The position numbers and the translations under genes are program-made. The notes beneath the pieces were generated by a model. It was given only the letters and a program-made list of their open reading frames with translations. It searched no databases and had not been told where the DNA came from. A DNA stretch of 64,000 bases. Source: Haloglomus irregulare. Its GTDB lineage: Archaea; Halobacteriota; Halobacteria; Halobacteriales; Haloarculaceae. Shown piece after piece: positions 34,818 to 43,636 of this stretch. The stretch spans positions 124,001 through 188,000 of the forward strand of contig NZ_QMDX01000005.1 of the NCBI RefSeq assembly GCF_007421925.1, given 5' to 3'. Each line of letters starts with the position of its first letter. Position 1 is the stretch's first letter.

Positions 34818-35456
34818 TCACTCCGTTCGCGGGGTCGCAACGACCGCGAGATGGTCCTCGTGGGTCGGCGTCAGCCGCTCGGTCGCCAGCACCTCGTACC
34901 CGCTCCGGAGGTCCTCGAGGACCCGCTCGAACACGTCCCCGGGGTCGGCGACCACGTCCTCGCTCCGGGCCTTCACCGCCAGCAGCAGTCGGCCGTCGTC
35001 GGCCAGGAACCGGCGGTTCCGCAGCGCGACCTCGGCCTGCCCGCGGGTCGCCACGTCCTGGACGATGGCGTCCACGGGCTCGACGACGTGGGCGTACGAA
35101 GCTGGTTCGCGGGCGTCTTTCAGCAGCGGGAACAGGTTCGACCGCGGTGCTGCGGCGTCCAGCAGGTCCCGGGTCGGCCGGGGGGCGAACTCGACGGCGT
35201 AGGTTGGTCCCGCGAAGTCGGCGACGTGCGAGACGGTCGTCCCCGCCGCGGCACCGAGGTACAGCACCGGCTCCCCGCCGGTGAGCCCGGTGTCCAGCCC
35301 CCGCGAGAGCATGGCGCCGAGCTTCGACCGGCTGGCGTCCCACGCCCGCCAGTCACCGTCGGTCGGCTCCCCGTACACGGGCGACCCGCGGGTTGCGAGG
35401 CGCTCCCGGCCGTCGAACGGCCGTCGCTCGACGCCGTCGGGGAGCCCGTCGCTCAC
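34818..35456 (-). CDS. flpA: fibrillarin-like rRNA/tRNA 2'-O-methyltransferase
   Basis: A 212-aa fibrillarin homologue (GTG start, MSDGLPDGVERRPF). The SAM site is VLYLGAAAGTTVSHVADF, followed by YAVEFAPRPTRDLL and VDAIVQDVATRGQAEVAL with catalytic-core Asp and Lys (LLLAVKARSEDV). Works with Nop5, L7Ae and C/D guide RNAs. Its start overlaps the nop5 stop by four bases (GTGA). Confidence 0.96.
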   Translation of the reverse strand: MSDGLPDGVERRPFDGRERLATRGSPVYGEPTDGDWRAWDASRSKLGAMLSRGLDTGLTGGEPVLYLGAAAGTTVSHVADFAGPTYAVEFAPRPTRDLLDAAAPRSNLFPLLKDAREPASYAHVVEPVDAIVQDVATRGQAEVALRNRRFLADDGRLLLAVKARSEDVVADPGDVFERVLEDLRSGYEVLATERLTPTHEDHLAVVATPRTE

Positions 35457-36331
35457 CGGTCCGCACCCCCTTCGGCCCCCTCGTCGGCATCGTCCCGTCG
35501 GGCCCGGATGGTCGCGACGCGTTCGCGCAGCTGCTCGTCCAGCTCCGGCCGGCGCTCGCCGGTGTAGTGGTCGGCCCGGGCGGCGATGGCGAGCTTCCCG
35601 GCCAGCGCGCGCGCCGCCGACCCACGGTCCTCGGGGTGTGTGTTCCGGACCGCCTCGTGTGTGTAGATGACCCCGTGCTTGGGCGAGGGCGCGTGCCCGC
35701 GGAGGTGGGCGAACAGCGCCTCCTCCGCGCCGAGCACCTGCACCGTCCCGGACGGCTTGCGCGCGAGCGTCTCCAGCCCGCCGGCCAGCGAGACGAGCCG
35801 CGCCGCGAGCACGGGTCCCGCCAGCGCGGCGAGATTGGGCGCCACCTCCGGTGCCGTGCGCTCGATGCTCCGGCGCAGGGCGGTCGCCTCGTCGTCGAGG
35901 TCCCGCACCCGCCGGGCGAGTTCGACGACTCGCCGCTGTTCGGGGTCCGGGTCGCGCTCGGCCAGCCCGAGACAGTAGTCGACGCCCGTTCCGGCATCGC
36001 CGAACAGCGTCGCCGCCCACTCGGCGACCCGCTCGGCGAGCTCGTTCGCGACCCGCTCGCAGTCGTCCATCGCCCGGACCACGCGCTGCAACTGCTGGAC
36101 GTCCGACCGTCCGTGCTCCTGCACGGCGGCCCGCGTCGCCGCCATCGTCGCGTCGTGTAAAATTTCGTAATAATCGTTCTCGTCGGCAGCGAACCCCGAC
36201 TCGACCGCGCGCGACGGCCAGTCATCTGGAGCGTCCGCGGTGCCATCGCGGATGGCCGCTGTGGCTGCCGCCTCGTCGTCGCGGTCGATTCCCCCGAACC
36301 AGCCCTCGCCCGAGGGAGCGGTACCGTCCAT
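35453..36331 (-). CDS. nop5: NOP5/NOP56 C/D sRNP core protein
   Basis: A 292-aa protein: N-terminal domain (GWFGGIDRDDEAAATAAI), coiled-coil VVELARRVRDLDDEATALRR, and the RNA-binding Nop domain with LARKPSGTVQVLGAEEALFAHLRGHAPSPKHGVIY-type sequence (the GAEKALFRHL family signature as GAEEALFAHL). The basic Lys-rich tail of eukaryotic proteins is replaced by an acidic one. First gene of nop5-flpA. Confidence 0.95.
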   Translation of the reverse strand: MDGTAPSGEGWFGGIDRDDEAAATAAIRDGTADAPDDWPSRAVESGFAADENDYYEILHDATMAATRAAVQEHGRSDVQQLQRVVRAMDDCERVANELAERVAEWAATLFGDAGTGVDYCLGLAERDPDPEQRRVVELARRVRDLDDEATALRRSIERTAPEVAPNLAALAGPVLAARLVSLAGGLETLARKPSGTVQVLGAEEALFAHLRGHAPSPKHGVIYTHEAVRNTHPEDRGSAARALAGKLAIAARADHYTGERRPELDEQLRERVATIRARRDDADEGAEGGADR

Positions 36332-36487
36332 GACCGACCGTTGCGCGGTGGCTCACATAGACGTACTGGAGACCGGTTTGGGGAGATACGGGGGACGCTT
36401 CACCTCCGACACGTGCCGTCGCGGGGAACTGACCGGCTTCCGAGGAGTGCTAACGATTAACACGAGCCCCCACGAACCGCCGCGAGC

Positions 36488-36826
36488 ATGACAGCAGAGT
36501 CAGCGAGTTCGCGGACGGGGTACGCCGTCTTCATCGAGGAGATCACCGACTGGGACCGCTACCTGAACGAGTACCTTCCGGCAGCCGACGAGACGCTGGA
36601 CGAGCACGGCGGGACGCTGGCCGTCTGGAACCGTGATCCCGACGTCATCGAGGGGGAGTGGGACCACAACATGACCGTCGTGGTGGAGTTCCCGTCGGTC
36701 GAGGACGCCCGAGCGTGGTACGAGGGGCCCGCCTACGAGGCGGTCAAGGGGATCCGACACGAGGCCTGCGAGTACGCCCACGCCATCATCACGCCGGAGT
36801 TCGCCCCGGAGGACCTGGAAGGGTAG
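36488..36826 (+). CDS. DUF1330 protein
   Basis: A 112-aa ferredoxin-like-fold protein, MTAESASSRTGYAVFIEEITDWDRYLNEYLPAADETLDEHGG, with VVVEFPSVEDARAWYEGPAY, the DUF1330 hallmark. A stand-alone dimeric alpha/beta-barrel-type protein; function unknown. Confidence 0.85.
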   Translation: MTAESASSRTGYAVFIEEITDWDRYLNEYLPAADETLDEHGGTLAVWNRDPDVIEGEWDHNMTVVVEFPSVEDARAWYEGPAYEAVKGIRHEACEYAHAIITPEFAPEDLEG

Positions 36827-36881
36827 GTCGGGTTCCGAACCGCTCGGTTCCGGCGTCGAACCCGGCGTCAGCGCCGACCCG

Positions 36882-37343
36882 TCACCAGTCGTAGGCCTCG
36901 TGGACCGCCCGTCCCTCCGCGTTCAGGACCGGGCCACGAACGCCGGTGATGCCGTCGAGTATCGCTGCCGACCGGACGGCCGCGCCGCCGCCGGTGAACT
37001 CGACGACCTCGTCGGCGTCGACGCTGTACACGACCCGACCGAGCGCCGTCGACCGCAGGCCGCCGGCACACATCGGACACGGCTCCGTGCTCGTGTACAT
37101 GGCCGTCGCGGCACGCTCCTCCGGTGTGAACTCCCGGACGGCTCGCATCGCGAGGTCCAGCTCCGGGTGCCGGCGGATGTCGTCCGCCGTGTTGACGCGG
37201 TTCGACGCCTCCAGCACGATATCGTCCCCCCGGATCAAGACGCTCCCGAACGGCTCGTCCCCCCGGTCGGCGGCCTCCCCGGCCAGTTCGATGGCGCGCC
37301 GCATGTGTGTCTCGTGGTCGAACGTGTCGAGGTCGGTCGACAT
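36882..37343 (-). CDS. nucleoside/guanine deaminase-family protein
   Basis: A 153-aa zinc deaminase. The zinc site is HPELDLAMRAV (H and catalytic E, here HPE instead of the commoner HAE) near residues 57-60, with the paired cysteines in TEPCPMCAGGL near 86-92. Typical length of the tRNA-adenosine/guanine-deaminase-like superfamily. Substrate not determinable. Confidence 0.88.
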   Translation of the reverse strand: MSTDLDTFDHETHMRRAIELAGEAADRGDEPFGSVLIRGDDIVLEASNRVNTADDIRRHPELDLAMRAVREFTPEERAATAMYTSTEPCPMCAGGLRSTALGRVVYSVDADEVVEFTGGGAAVRSAAILDGITGVRGPVLNAEGRAVHEAYDW

Positions 37344-37536
37344 ACTCGGAGGTCGAGCGGGACGACTAAAACCTGCAGGCCGGGGGTACGGACCATCGCC
37401 ACAGGCAAGAGCAGTGCCGGTGAGTGCGCTGGGGCCCGGTCCACATCAGCCGGATGCGCGGTATCACCGACCCGGCCGGTGAACTCGTGGCGGTCCAGTA
37501 CGACGGTTTTTGTCGCCCGACGGCGTACAACTCGCT

Positions 37537-39171
37537 GTGACCGACAGTCGGCCGAGCCCTCCGACTCCCACCCGCGTTCCCGCGCCGGCCGAGTGTCTAC
37601 AGCGTCGCGTGGATACGGACGGACGAGCCGCCGACGGGTCGCCGTCCGGAGCCGTCGTCTGGCATCGCGAGGACCTGCGGATCCGCGACCATCCGGCGGT
37701 GACCGCGGCGACGACCCACGCGGATGTCGTCCTCCCGCTGTTCGTCTTCGATACCGGGTTCTACGGCGATGCCGGACTGGCGTGTGACGCGCGTATCCGC
37801 TTCCTCCACGAGTGTCTGCTCGACCTGGACGACCGCTACGATACCGCCAGCGCGGGCCATGCCGGCCTCACCTACGGCCACGGCGACCCGATCCCGGTTC
37901 TTGCGGCGTTCATCGAGGCTGGCTGGACGGTGTTCGCGGCACGGACACCGACGGGACGGTACGGCCTCGAACGCGACGAGGCGGCGTCGGACCTGGGTGT
38001 CAGGTTCGTCTCGGGCGACGGCCTCCGCAGGGACGTCGACCGGACGCGTGACGGCTGGAGCGATCACATCGAGGCGTGGTTCGAGGCCGACCCGTGCGAG
38101 CCCTCGCTCTCGGAGACGACGCTGGCCGGCCTCGAGACGGGTGTGACGGTCGACGCCATCGAGCGATGGTACGACACCGACCCGCGGAAGTCGCAGGTTC
38201 CGTCCGGCGGAACGACCGTCGCCCGCGAGAAGCTGGAGCGGTTCGTCGGGCAACTGGGCGACTACCCGGGCAACATCTCGTCGCCGCTGGACGCCCGTGA
38301 CGGCTGTAGCGGGCTCTCGCCGTACATCCGCTTTGGCTGCCTCTCGACGCGGCAGGTCTACCAGTACGTCCACGACCACGCACCCGACGGCCGAGGGCGG
38401 GACATGTTCACCTCGCGGCTGTTCTGGAACCGGCACTACAACCAGAAGCTGGAGGACTGGCCGGGCTGGCTCGACACCGCGGTGAACCCGGAGCTTGCGG
38501 GGTTCAACCGCGAGGAGTACGACCCCGAACTGGTGGCCGCCTGGAAGGAGGGGCGGACCGGCTATCCGATGGTGGACGCGTCGATGCGATGCCTCCGGGG
38601 GACCGGCTGGCTCAACTTCCGGATGCGGGCGATGTGTGCCAGCGTCTACTACCACCTGCTCCAGCAGCCGTGGCGGATCGGCGCCGACTGGTACCATCAT
38701 CACCTCATCGACTCGGACGCGGCCATCAACTACACCCAGTGGCAGTCACAGGCCGGGCTCGTCGGCAAACCGAGTCTCCGACTGTACAATCCCCGCAAGC
38801 AGGTCCGGGACCAGGACCCCGAGGGCGAGTGGATCCGCCGCTGGGTGCCCGAACTCGAAGGGCTCCCGGCGGAGCACCTCCCGCAGCCGGAGAAGACGCC
38901 GCCGAACGTGCAGGCCGAGTGCGGGGTCGTTATCGGCGACGACCCGGACGCGGACTACCCGCGCCCGGTGGTCGAGTACGAGGCGGCCAAGGAGCGGTTC
39001 TGGCGGCGATACGAGGACGCCAAGGCGGCCGCCGCGGCCCGCCTCGCCGACGAGGAGGTCGCCAGGCGGGCCTCGCTCTCCCGCGGCATCGCCGGCGCGA
39101 GGGCCATCGCGGAGAAGTACGGCGAGGAGTCCGACGACGGGGGCACGCAGACGGACCTCACCGCGTTCTGA
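37537..39171 (+). CDS. DNA photolyase / cryptochrome family
   Basis: A 544-aa flavoprotein. The antenna domain starts VVWHREDLRIRDHPAV (about residue 40), and the FAD-binding helical domain has LSPYIRFGCLSTRQVY, FWNRHYNQKLEDWPG, GYPMVDASMRCLRGTGWLNFRMRAMCAS and WRIGADWYHHHLIDSDAAINYTQWQ. W and N/R residues typical of the light-driven repair site are kept. Probably a CPD photolyase. The GTG start at 37537 lies about 30 bases after GGTTTTTG, and the 40-residue extension is Pro/Arg-rich. Begins a repair-related cluster with the two genes that follow. Confidence 0.93.
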   Translation: MTDSRPSPPTPTRVPAPAECLQRRVDTDGRAADGSPSGAVVWHREDLRIRDHPAVTAATTHADVVLPLFVFDTGFYGDAGLACDARIRFLHECLLDLDDRYDTASAGHAGLTYGHGDPIPVLAAFIEAGWTVFAARTPTGRYGLERDEAASDLGVRFVSGDGLRRDVDRTRDGWSDHIEAWFEADPCEPSLSETTLAGLETGVTVDAIERWYDTDPRKSQVPSGGTTVAREKLERFVGQLGDYPGNISSPLDARDGCSGLSPYIRFGCLSTRQVYQYVHDHAPDGRGRDMFTSRLFWNRHYNQKLEDWPGWLDTAVNPELAGFNREEYDPELVAAWKEGRTGYPMVDASMRCLRGTGWLNFRMRAMCASVYYHLLQQPWRIGADWYHHHLIDSDAAINYTQWQSQAGLVGKPSLRLYNPRKQVRDQDPEGEWIRRWVPELEGLPAEHLPQPEKTPPNVQAECGVVIGDDPDADYPRPVVEYEAAKERFWRRYEDAKAAAAARLADEEVARRASLSRGIAGARAIAEKYGEESDDGGTQTDLTAF

Positions 39172-39291
39172 GTGTCGGGAGCTACCGTCCGGCTGGCGGC
39201 TCGGACTCGCACCGGACCGTCCTGGGGCTCTCGTACCCGGGCCGACCCGGCTCGGACAACATACTTGCGTGGTAGCGTCCAACCGTAGCAC

Positions 39292-39354
39292 ATGCAACGG
39301 TCGCCGGAGGACACCCCGGCCGAGGGGACACGGTTCGTGGGGGCTCCTACGTGA
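39292..39354 (+). CDS. 20-aa leader frame overlapping the exonuclease start
   Basis: ATG to TGA, MQRSPEDTPAEGTRFVGAPT. The ATG is placed 30 bases after an ACATACTT element (39259-39266), and the TGA overlaps the exonuclease GTG by four bases (GTGA at 39351-39354). Either a coupled leader peptide or the true 5' end of the exonuclease with a lost base. Confidence 0.4.
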   Translation: MQRSPEDTPAEGTRFVGAPT

Positions 39355-40892
39355 CGGTTCGGCCGACGCTTCCGCCGGAGGACGCCGAGCCGACGCGCCT
39401 GCTTGCGCTCCCGGGCACCGCCGTCGAGTCCCACCACCGGGACACCGTGGTGGCGATGCTGGAGGCGGTCGCCCCCGACCTCGTCGTCGCGACACCCCCG
39501 CGGGCCGGCACTGTCGGTGCCGCCGTTCCGCGCCAGGTGGGGACTCCGGTCCTCGCCCCCGAGCGCGGCCGCCTGCCCGACGCCGTGCCCACGAAGGGGG
39601 GCACCGTGCTCGTCGCGACGATCCCGACGACCGCGCGGGGCCTGGACGCGGCCGAGGTCAGGGGGCGCGGCCAACGGGAGCGGCGAGGGGAGCCCGACGG
39701 GACACCGCACGAGGAGCACCGGGTCTGCCTGACCGCCCGCGTCACGCTCGACGTCGACCCGTACGCACGGGAGGCCTCGATAGACGGGCTGGACGGGTAC
39801 GCCGACCAGCTCCCGGACGGCTGGCTGACCGGCGACACGACCCACTGCTCGACCGGACTCCGGGCCGGCTATCGGACGACCACGCGGGCCGACGGCGAGC
39901 CGGTCTCGCTGGTCGGCATCGGGCGGACGGAGGCCTCGCTGGGCGTCGGCGCCACCGACGATGGCCCGGAGCCGACGCTCGTCGAGGTGTACCCGAACGG
40001 TGCGGTCGGGACCGGGACGGTCGACCCCGGCGCGTTCGGCCTGCGCGGGGTCCCCGGTATCGGCGAGAAGCGGGCGCGCACGCTCCGACGCGCCGGGTTC
40101 TCGACGCCGCGTGACGTGGCGGACGCCCCGCCCCGCGAGCTCGCTGACCTGTCGGGGCTCGGTCGGTCCAGCGCGACCGGACTCCGGGCAGCGGCCGAGG
40201 CCCGCGCTCACGGGACTGCCGTCGCGACCGGCGACGACTCGCTTCCCCGGGGTGACCCGATCTTCGTCGACATCGAGACGGACGGGCGCGAGCCGTCGTG
40301 TGCGTGGCTCATCGGCGTCCTCGACGGCGGGGCCGAGGACGGCCACTACATGCCGTTCATGGAGTCCGAACCCGGGGACACGGGCCATCTCGAGTCCTTC
40401 CTCCACTGGCTCGACGCCAACGCCGGCGGCCGGCCGCTCGTCGCGTGGTACGGCTACCAGTTCGACTTCCCCGTGCTGCGCGATCTGATCCAGCAGCACT
40501 ACCCCGACCACGTGGAACGCTGGGACGACCGGTACCAGTTCGACCTGCTCTGGTGGGCGCGGGACAAGAACGGCGGCAACGTCGCCCTTCCCGGCCGGAG
40601 CAACACGCTCGAACCGGTCGCGGAGGGGCTGGGCTGGGAGCCGGAGACGACCGGTATCGACGGCGGCGTCGTCGCGCGGGTGTACACCGCATACCGCCGG
40701 GCGTGGCTCTCGGCGGACGAACCCCACAGCGTCGAGGCCCCCGACTGGGACCGCCTGGCGGCCTACTGCGAGGACGACGTGCGGGCCCTGGCGACGATCT
40801 ACGAGGCGTGCGAGGCGGCCGCCCGGCGTGACCCCGGGACGACCCGGGACACGGACAGCGGCACGCAGGGCGCGCTGTCGGACTTCACCTGA
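39351..40892 (+). CDS. helix-hairpin-helix/DEDD exonuclease, MrfB (YprB)-like
   Basis: A 513-aa protein. Residues 1-220 have no clear domain (ATIPTTARGLDAAEV, ARVTLDVDPYA); at about 230 GLRGVPGIGEKRARTLRRAGF is a helix-hairpin-helix; from about 300 an RNase H-like 3'-5' exonuclease carries PIFVDIETDG (first D and E), WYGYQFDFPVL and the late YCEDDVRALATIYE. This YprB fold plus immediate coupling to a YprA-like helicase matches bacterial MrfB-MrfA. The N-terminal domain and HhH are differences from the bacterial enzyme as I know it. A GTG start overlaps a short leader frame. Confidence 0.85.
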   Translation: MTVRPTLPPEDAEPTRLLALPGTAVESHHRDTVVAMLEAVAPDLVVATPPRAGTVGAAVPRQVGTPVLAPERGRLPDAVPTKGGTVLVATIPTTARGLDAAEVRGRGQRERRGEPDGTPHEEHRVCLTARVTLDVDPYAREASIDGLDGYADQLPDGWLTGDTTHCSTGLRAGYRTTTRADGEPVSLVGIGRTEASLGVGATDDGPEPTLVEVYPNGAVGTGTVDPGAFGLRGVPGIGEKRARTLRRAGFSTPRDVADAPPRELADLSGLGRSSATGLRAAAEARAHGTAVATGDDSLPRGDPIFVDIETDGREPSCAWLIGVLDGGAEDGHYMPFMESEPGDTGHLESFLHWLDANAGGRPLVAWYGYQFDFPVLRDLIQQHYPDHVERWDDRYQFDLLWWARDKNGGNVALPGRSNTLEPVAEGLGWEPETTGIDGGVVARVYTAYRRAWLSADEPHSVEAPDWDRLAAYCEDDVRALATIYEACEAAARRDPGTTRDTDSGTQGALSDFT

Positions 40893-40894
40893 CC

Positions 40895-43411
40895 ATGACC
40901 GACGAGACACCTCCCCCCGACCGCCCCGACGCCGCACGCACGGACGGCGGCGTCGGGTCCCCGCAGCGAACCGCCGAAGTCCTCTCCGAGAGCGCGCTCG
41001 AGGCCTCGTACCCGGAGTATCGTGATCAGGTCCGGCACAGCGAGCATCTCGAGGAGCGGGACGGCGACACCGTCCCGGCGGAGGCAGTCCTCCGGCCGGA
41101 GCTCGCCGCCCGACTGGAGTACGACCTGTTCACCCATCAGGCCGAGGGGCTGGACCACCTCGCCGACGGGAACAACGTCGTCGCGACCACCTCGACGTCC
41201 TCGGGGAAGACGTGGATCTACGCGCTGCAGATGGCGCGCAACCACCTCGACGACCCGGACGCGACGGCGTTGTGCCTGTTCCCGATGAAGGCGCTCGCGC
41301 GCGACCAGGAGGAGGCGCTGACGACCAAGCTGCGCCACGACTGGGACCTCGACCCGTTCATCGGCACCTACGACGGCGACACGCGGTCCGAGCGCAAGCA
41401 GCGCATCCGCCGGGAGGCAAACGTCGTCCTCACCAACCCGGCGGGACTGAACGTCTACCTCCCGCGGCACAACCGGGACCGCGGCTGGCACCGGTTCTAC
41501 TCCAACCTGGAACTCGTCGTCATCGACGAGGGTCACGAGTACAGTGGCGTGACGGGTACCCACGTCGCGTTCATCCTCCGGCGGCTCCGGCGGGTTCTGG
41601 AGCACTACGACGCCGACCCCCAGTACGTCATGACGACGGCCACTATCGGGAACCCGGCCGAGCACGCGACCCGACTGACCGGCGCCGACTACGCGGTCGT
41701 CGACGAGGACGGCTCCCCCCGGGGGGCCCGCGACATCGTGCTGTGGGAGCCGCCGCTGGACGAGTCGGCGATTGACGCGGACGCCGCCGACCCGATGGCG
41801 GACTTCGAGCAGGCGCGCCGCTCGACGGGCGCGGAGTCGGCCTCCGTGGTCGCCCACCTCGCGACCAACGACGTCCAGACGCTCCAGTTCTGCTCCGCCC
41901 GGCAGGGCACGGAGATCGCGGCCAAGCAGATCGTCCAGGCCGCCGGGGACCACCCCTCCGACCGCTACGTGACGACGGACCCGTACCACGCGGGGCTGGG
42001 CAAGACCGAGCGCCGCGCGGTCGAGACGAAGCTCAAGGAGGGGGCCGTCGACGCCGTCCCGACGACGAACGCCCTGGAGCTGGGTATCGACATCGGCTCG
42101 GTCGACGCGACGGTCACGTCGAGCTACCCCGGGACGAAGCAGTCGTTCTGGCAGCAGGTCGGCCGCGCCGGGCGCGGGACCAGCGACGCCCTCTCCGTGA
42201 TGGTCGGGGGGGTGGACGCGATGGACTCGTACATCTTCGAGAACCCCGGGTATCTGTTCGCGGACGACGAGGTCGAGGACGCGGTCGTCTCGGTGGACAA
42301 CGACCGCGTCTTCGCCGACCATCTCCTCGCGGCCGCGTCGGAGCGGCCGCTCCGGGCCGAGGACGTCGAGTTCCTGGGTGACGAGGCGCGGTTCCGCGAG
42401 ATGGTCGGGATGTGGCAGGCGGCCGGGCTGCTGGAGGAGACCGCCTCGCTCGACGCCGGCGGCGTCACGTACACCGGCCCCCGGCGGCCGCAGGACCGCA
42501 TCTCGATGTACGGCACCGGCGGGACCGAGTTCACCGTCGTCTGCCGGGACGGCGACATCGACCACGACCCGGTGGCCAGGGAACGCGCCTACCGGGACTA
42601 CCACGAGGGCGCGCTGTTCCTCCACGCCGGCCAGCAGTACGAGGTCGTCGAGGTCGACGAGGAGGGCCACCACCCGACCATCACGGTGGCCGAGACGGAC
42701 ACCCGGGAGTACACGCAGACGGCCTCGACGAAGGAGATCCGCGACCTGACGGTCCGCGACCACACGCCGCTCTCCGGGGCGTACGACCGCTACTACGGCG
42801 AGGGGACCGTCCGCATCCGGTACGACAACTACCTCGTCCGGGACGTGTTCTCCGGGGAGGTGGTCCGTGGCCCGCTCCCCACGGGGGCACCGCCGATGGA
42901 CCTCCGGACGGAGCTGATGTGGGTGGCGCTCCCGCCGGGCCATCTCGGCGCGACGGTCGACCGACTGGACGGCGACCTCCTGCAGCCGACCGACCGCTCC
43001 GAGCGGGACGGGGCGGTCCCGCAGGAGGAGGAGCGATACACCTACGGCGGCGGTATCCACGCCGCCGAGCACGGCATCATCCAGCTGGCGCCGCTGGAAC
43101 TGATGATCGACAACGCCGACATCGGCGGCCTCTCGACGCTGTCGCACCCCCACGGGACGATCCAGGGCCCGGTCTGGTTCGTCCACGACGGCATCGACGG
43201 CGGTATCGGCTTCTCGAAGGCCATCTACGAGCATTTCGACACGCTGGCCGAGCGGACCCGAGAGCACATCGCCGACTGCGAGTGCGGCCGCCGCCGGGGC
43301 TGCCCCATGTGCGTGATGAGCGAGCACTGTGGCAACAACAACGACCCGCTCGACACCCTGACCGGCTCGATGATCCTCGAGGACGTGCTCGATGCGATGG
43401 ACGGCGAGTGA
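40895..43411 (+). CDS. DEAD/DEAH-box helicase with zinc-cysteine C-terminus, MrfA (YprA)-like
   Basis: An 838-aa superfamily 2 helicase. Walker A is TTSTSSGKTW (Lys about 105), motif Ia LFPMKALARDQEEAL, motif II VVIDEGHEYSG (DEGH rather than DEAH), then ATIGNPAEHA, and motif VI QQVGRAGRGTSDALSV. The C-terminal region includes the DUF1998-type cysteine cluster ADCECGRRRGCPMCVMSEHCGNN (four Cys, iron-sulfur or zinc). Starts two bases after the exonuclease stop, so they are an operon. Bacterial MrfA resolves mitomycin-type lesions; a similar repair role here is inference. Confidence 0.9.
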   Translation: MTDETPPPDRPDAARTDGGVGSPQRTAEVLSESALEASYPEYRDQVRHSEHLEERDGDTVPAEAVLRPELAARLEYDLFTHQAEGLDHLADGNNVVATTSTSSGKTWIYALQMARNHLDDPDATALCLFPMKALARDQEEALTTKLRHDWDLDPFIGTYDGDTRSERKQRIRREANVVLTNPAGLNVYLPRHNRDRGWHRFYSNLELVVIDEGHEYSGVTGTHVAFILRRLRRVLEHYDADPQYVMTTATIGNPAEHATRLTGADYAVVDEDGSPRGARDIVLWEPPLDESAIDADAADPMADFEQARRSTGAESASVVAHLATNDVQTLQFCSARQGTEIAAKQIVQAAGDHPSDRYVTTDPYHAGLGKTERRAVETKLKEGAVDAVPTTNALELGIDIGSVDATVTSSYPGTKQSFWQQVGRAGRGTSDALSVMVGGVDAMDSYIFENPGYLFADDEVEDAVVSVDNDRVFADHLLAAASERPLRAEDVEFLGDEARFREMVGMWQAAGLLEETASLDAGGVTYTGPRRPQDRISMYGTGGTEFTVVCRDGDIDHDPVARERAYRDYHEGALFLHAGQQYEVVEVDEEGHHPTITVAETDTREYTQTASTKEIRDLTVRDHTPLSGAYDRYYGEGTVRIRYDNYLVRDVFSGEVVRGPLPTGAPPMDLRTELMWVALPPGHLGATVDRLDGDLLQPTDRSERDGAVPQEEERYTYGGGIHAAEHGIIQLAPLELMIDNADIGGLSTLSHPHGTIQGPVWFVHDGIDGGIGFSKAIYEHFDTLAERTREHIADCECGRRRGCPMCVMSEHCGNNNDPLDTLTGSMILEDVLDAMDGE

Positions 43412-43636
43412 GTGGTGGTCACCGGGCCCCGGCGCGAGAGCCGCACCGACAGAGTACAGCCGAGCGCGGACCGGAGTACGACTTCCCGGACGGCACCGAC
43501 CTCGAGCCCGCCAGGTCGCTCCGCGAAAGCGCCCCCGACGGGAGCGCGAAACCCGCCGCGGGCTCCCGGACCGTGCCACCCCTCTACCCGGCGCCGACCA
43601 GCAGGAGTAAGCGTCTGGCGGCCCTCATATCTAGCG

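Noticed and set aside
40799-43579. 926-codon frame antisense to the helicase
   Set aside because: Composition is Val/Arg/Asp shadow of the sense frame; no motifs.
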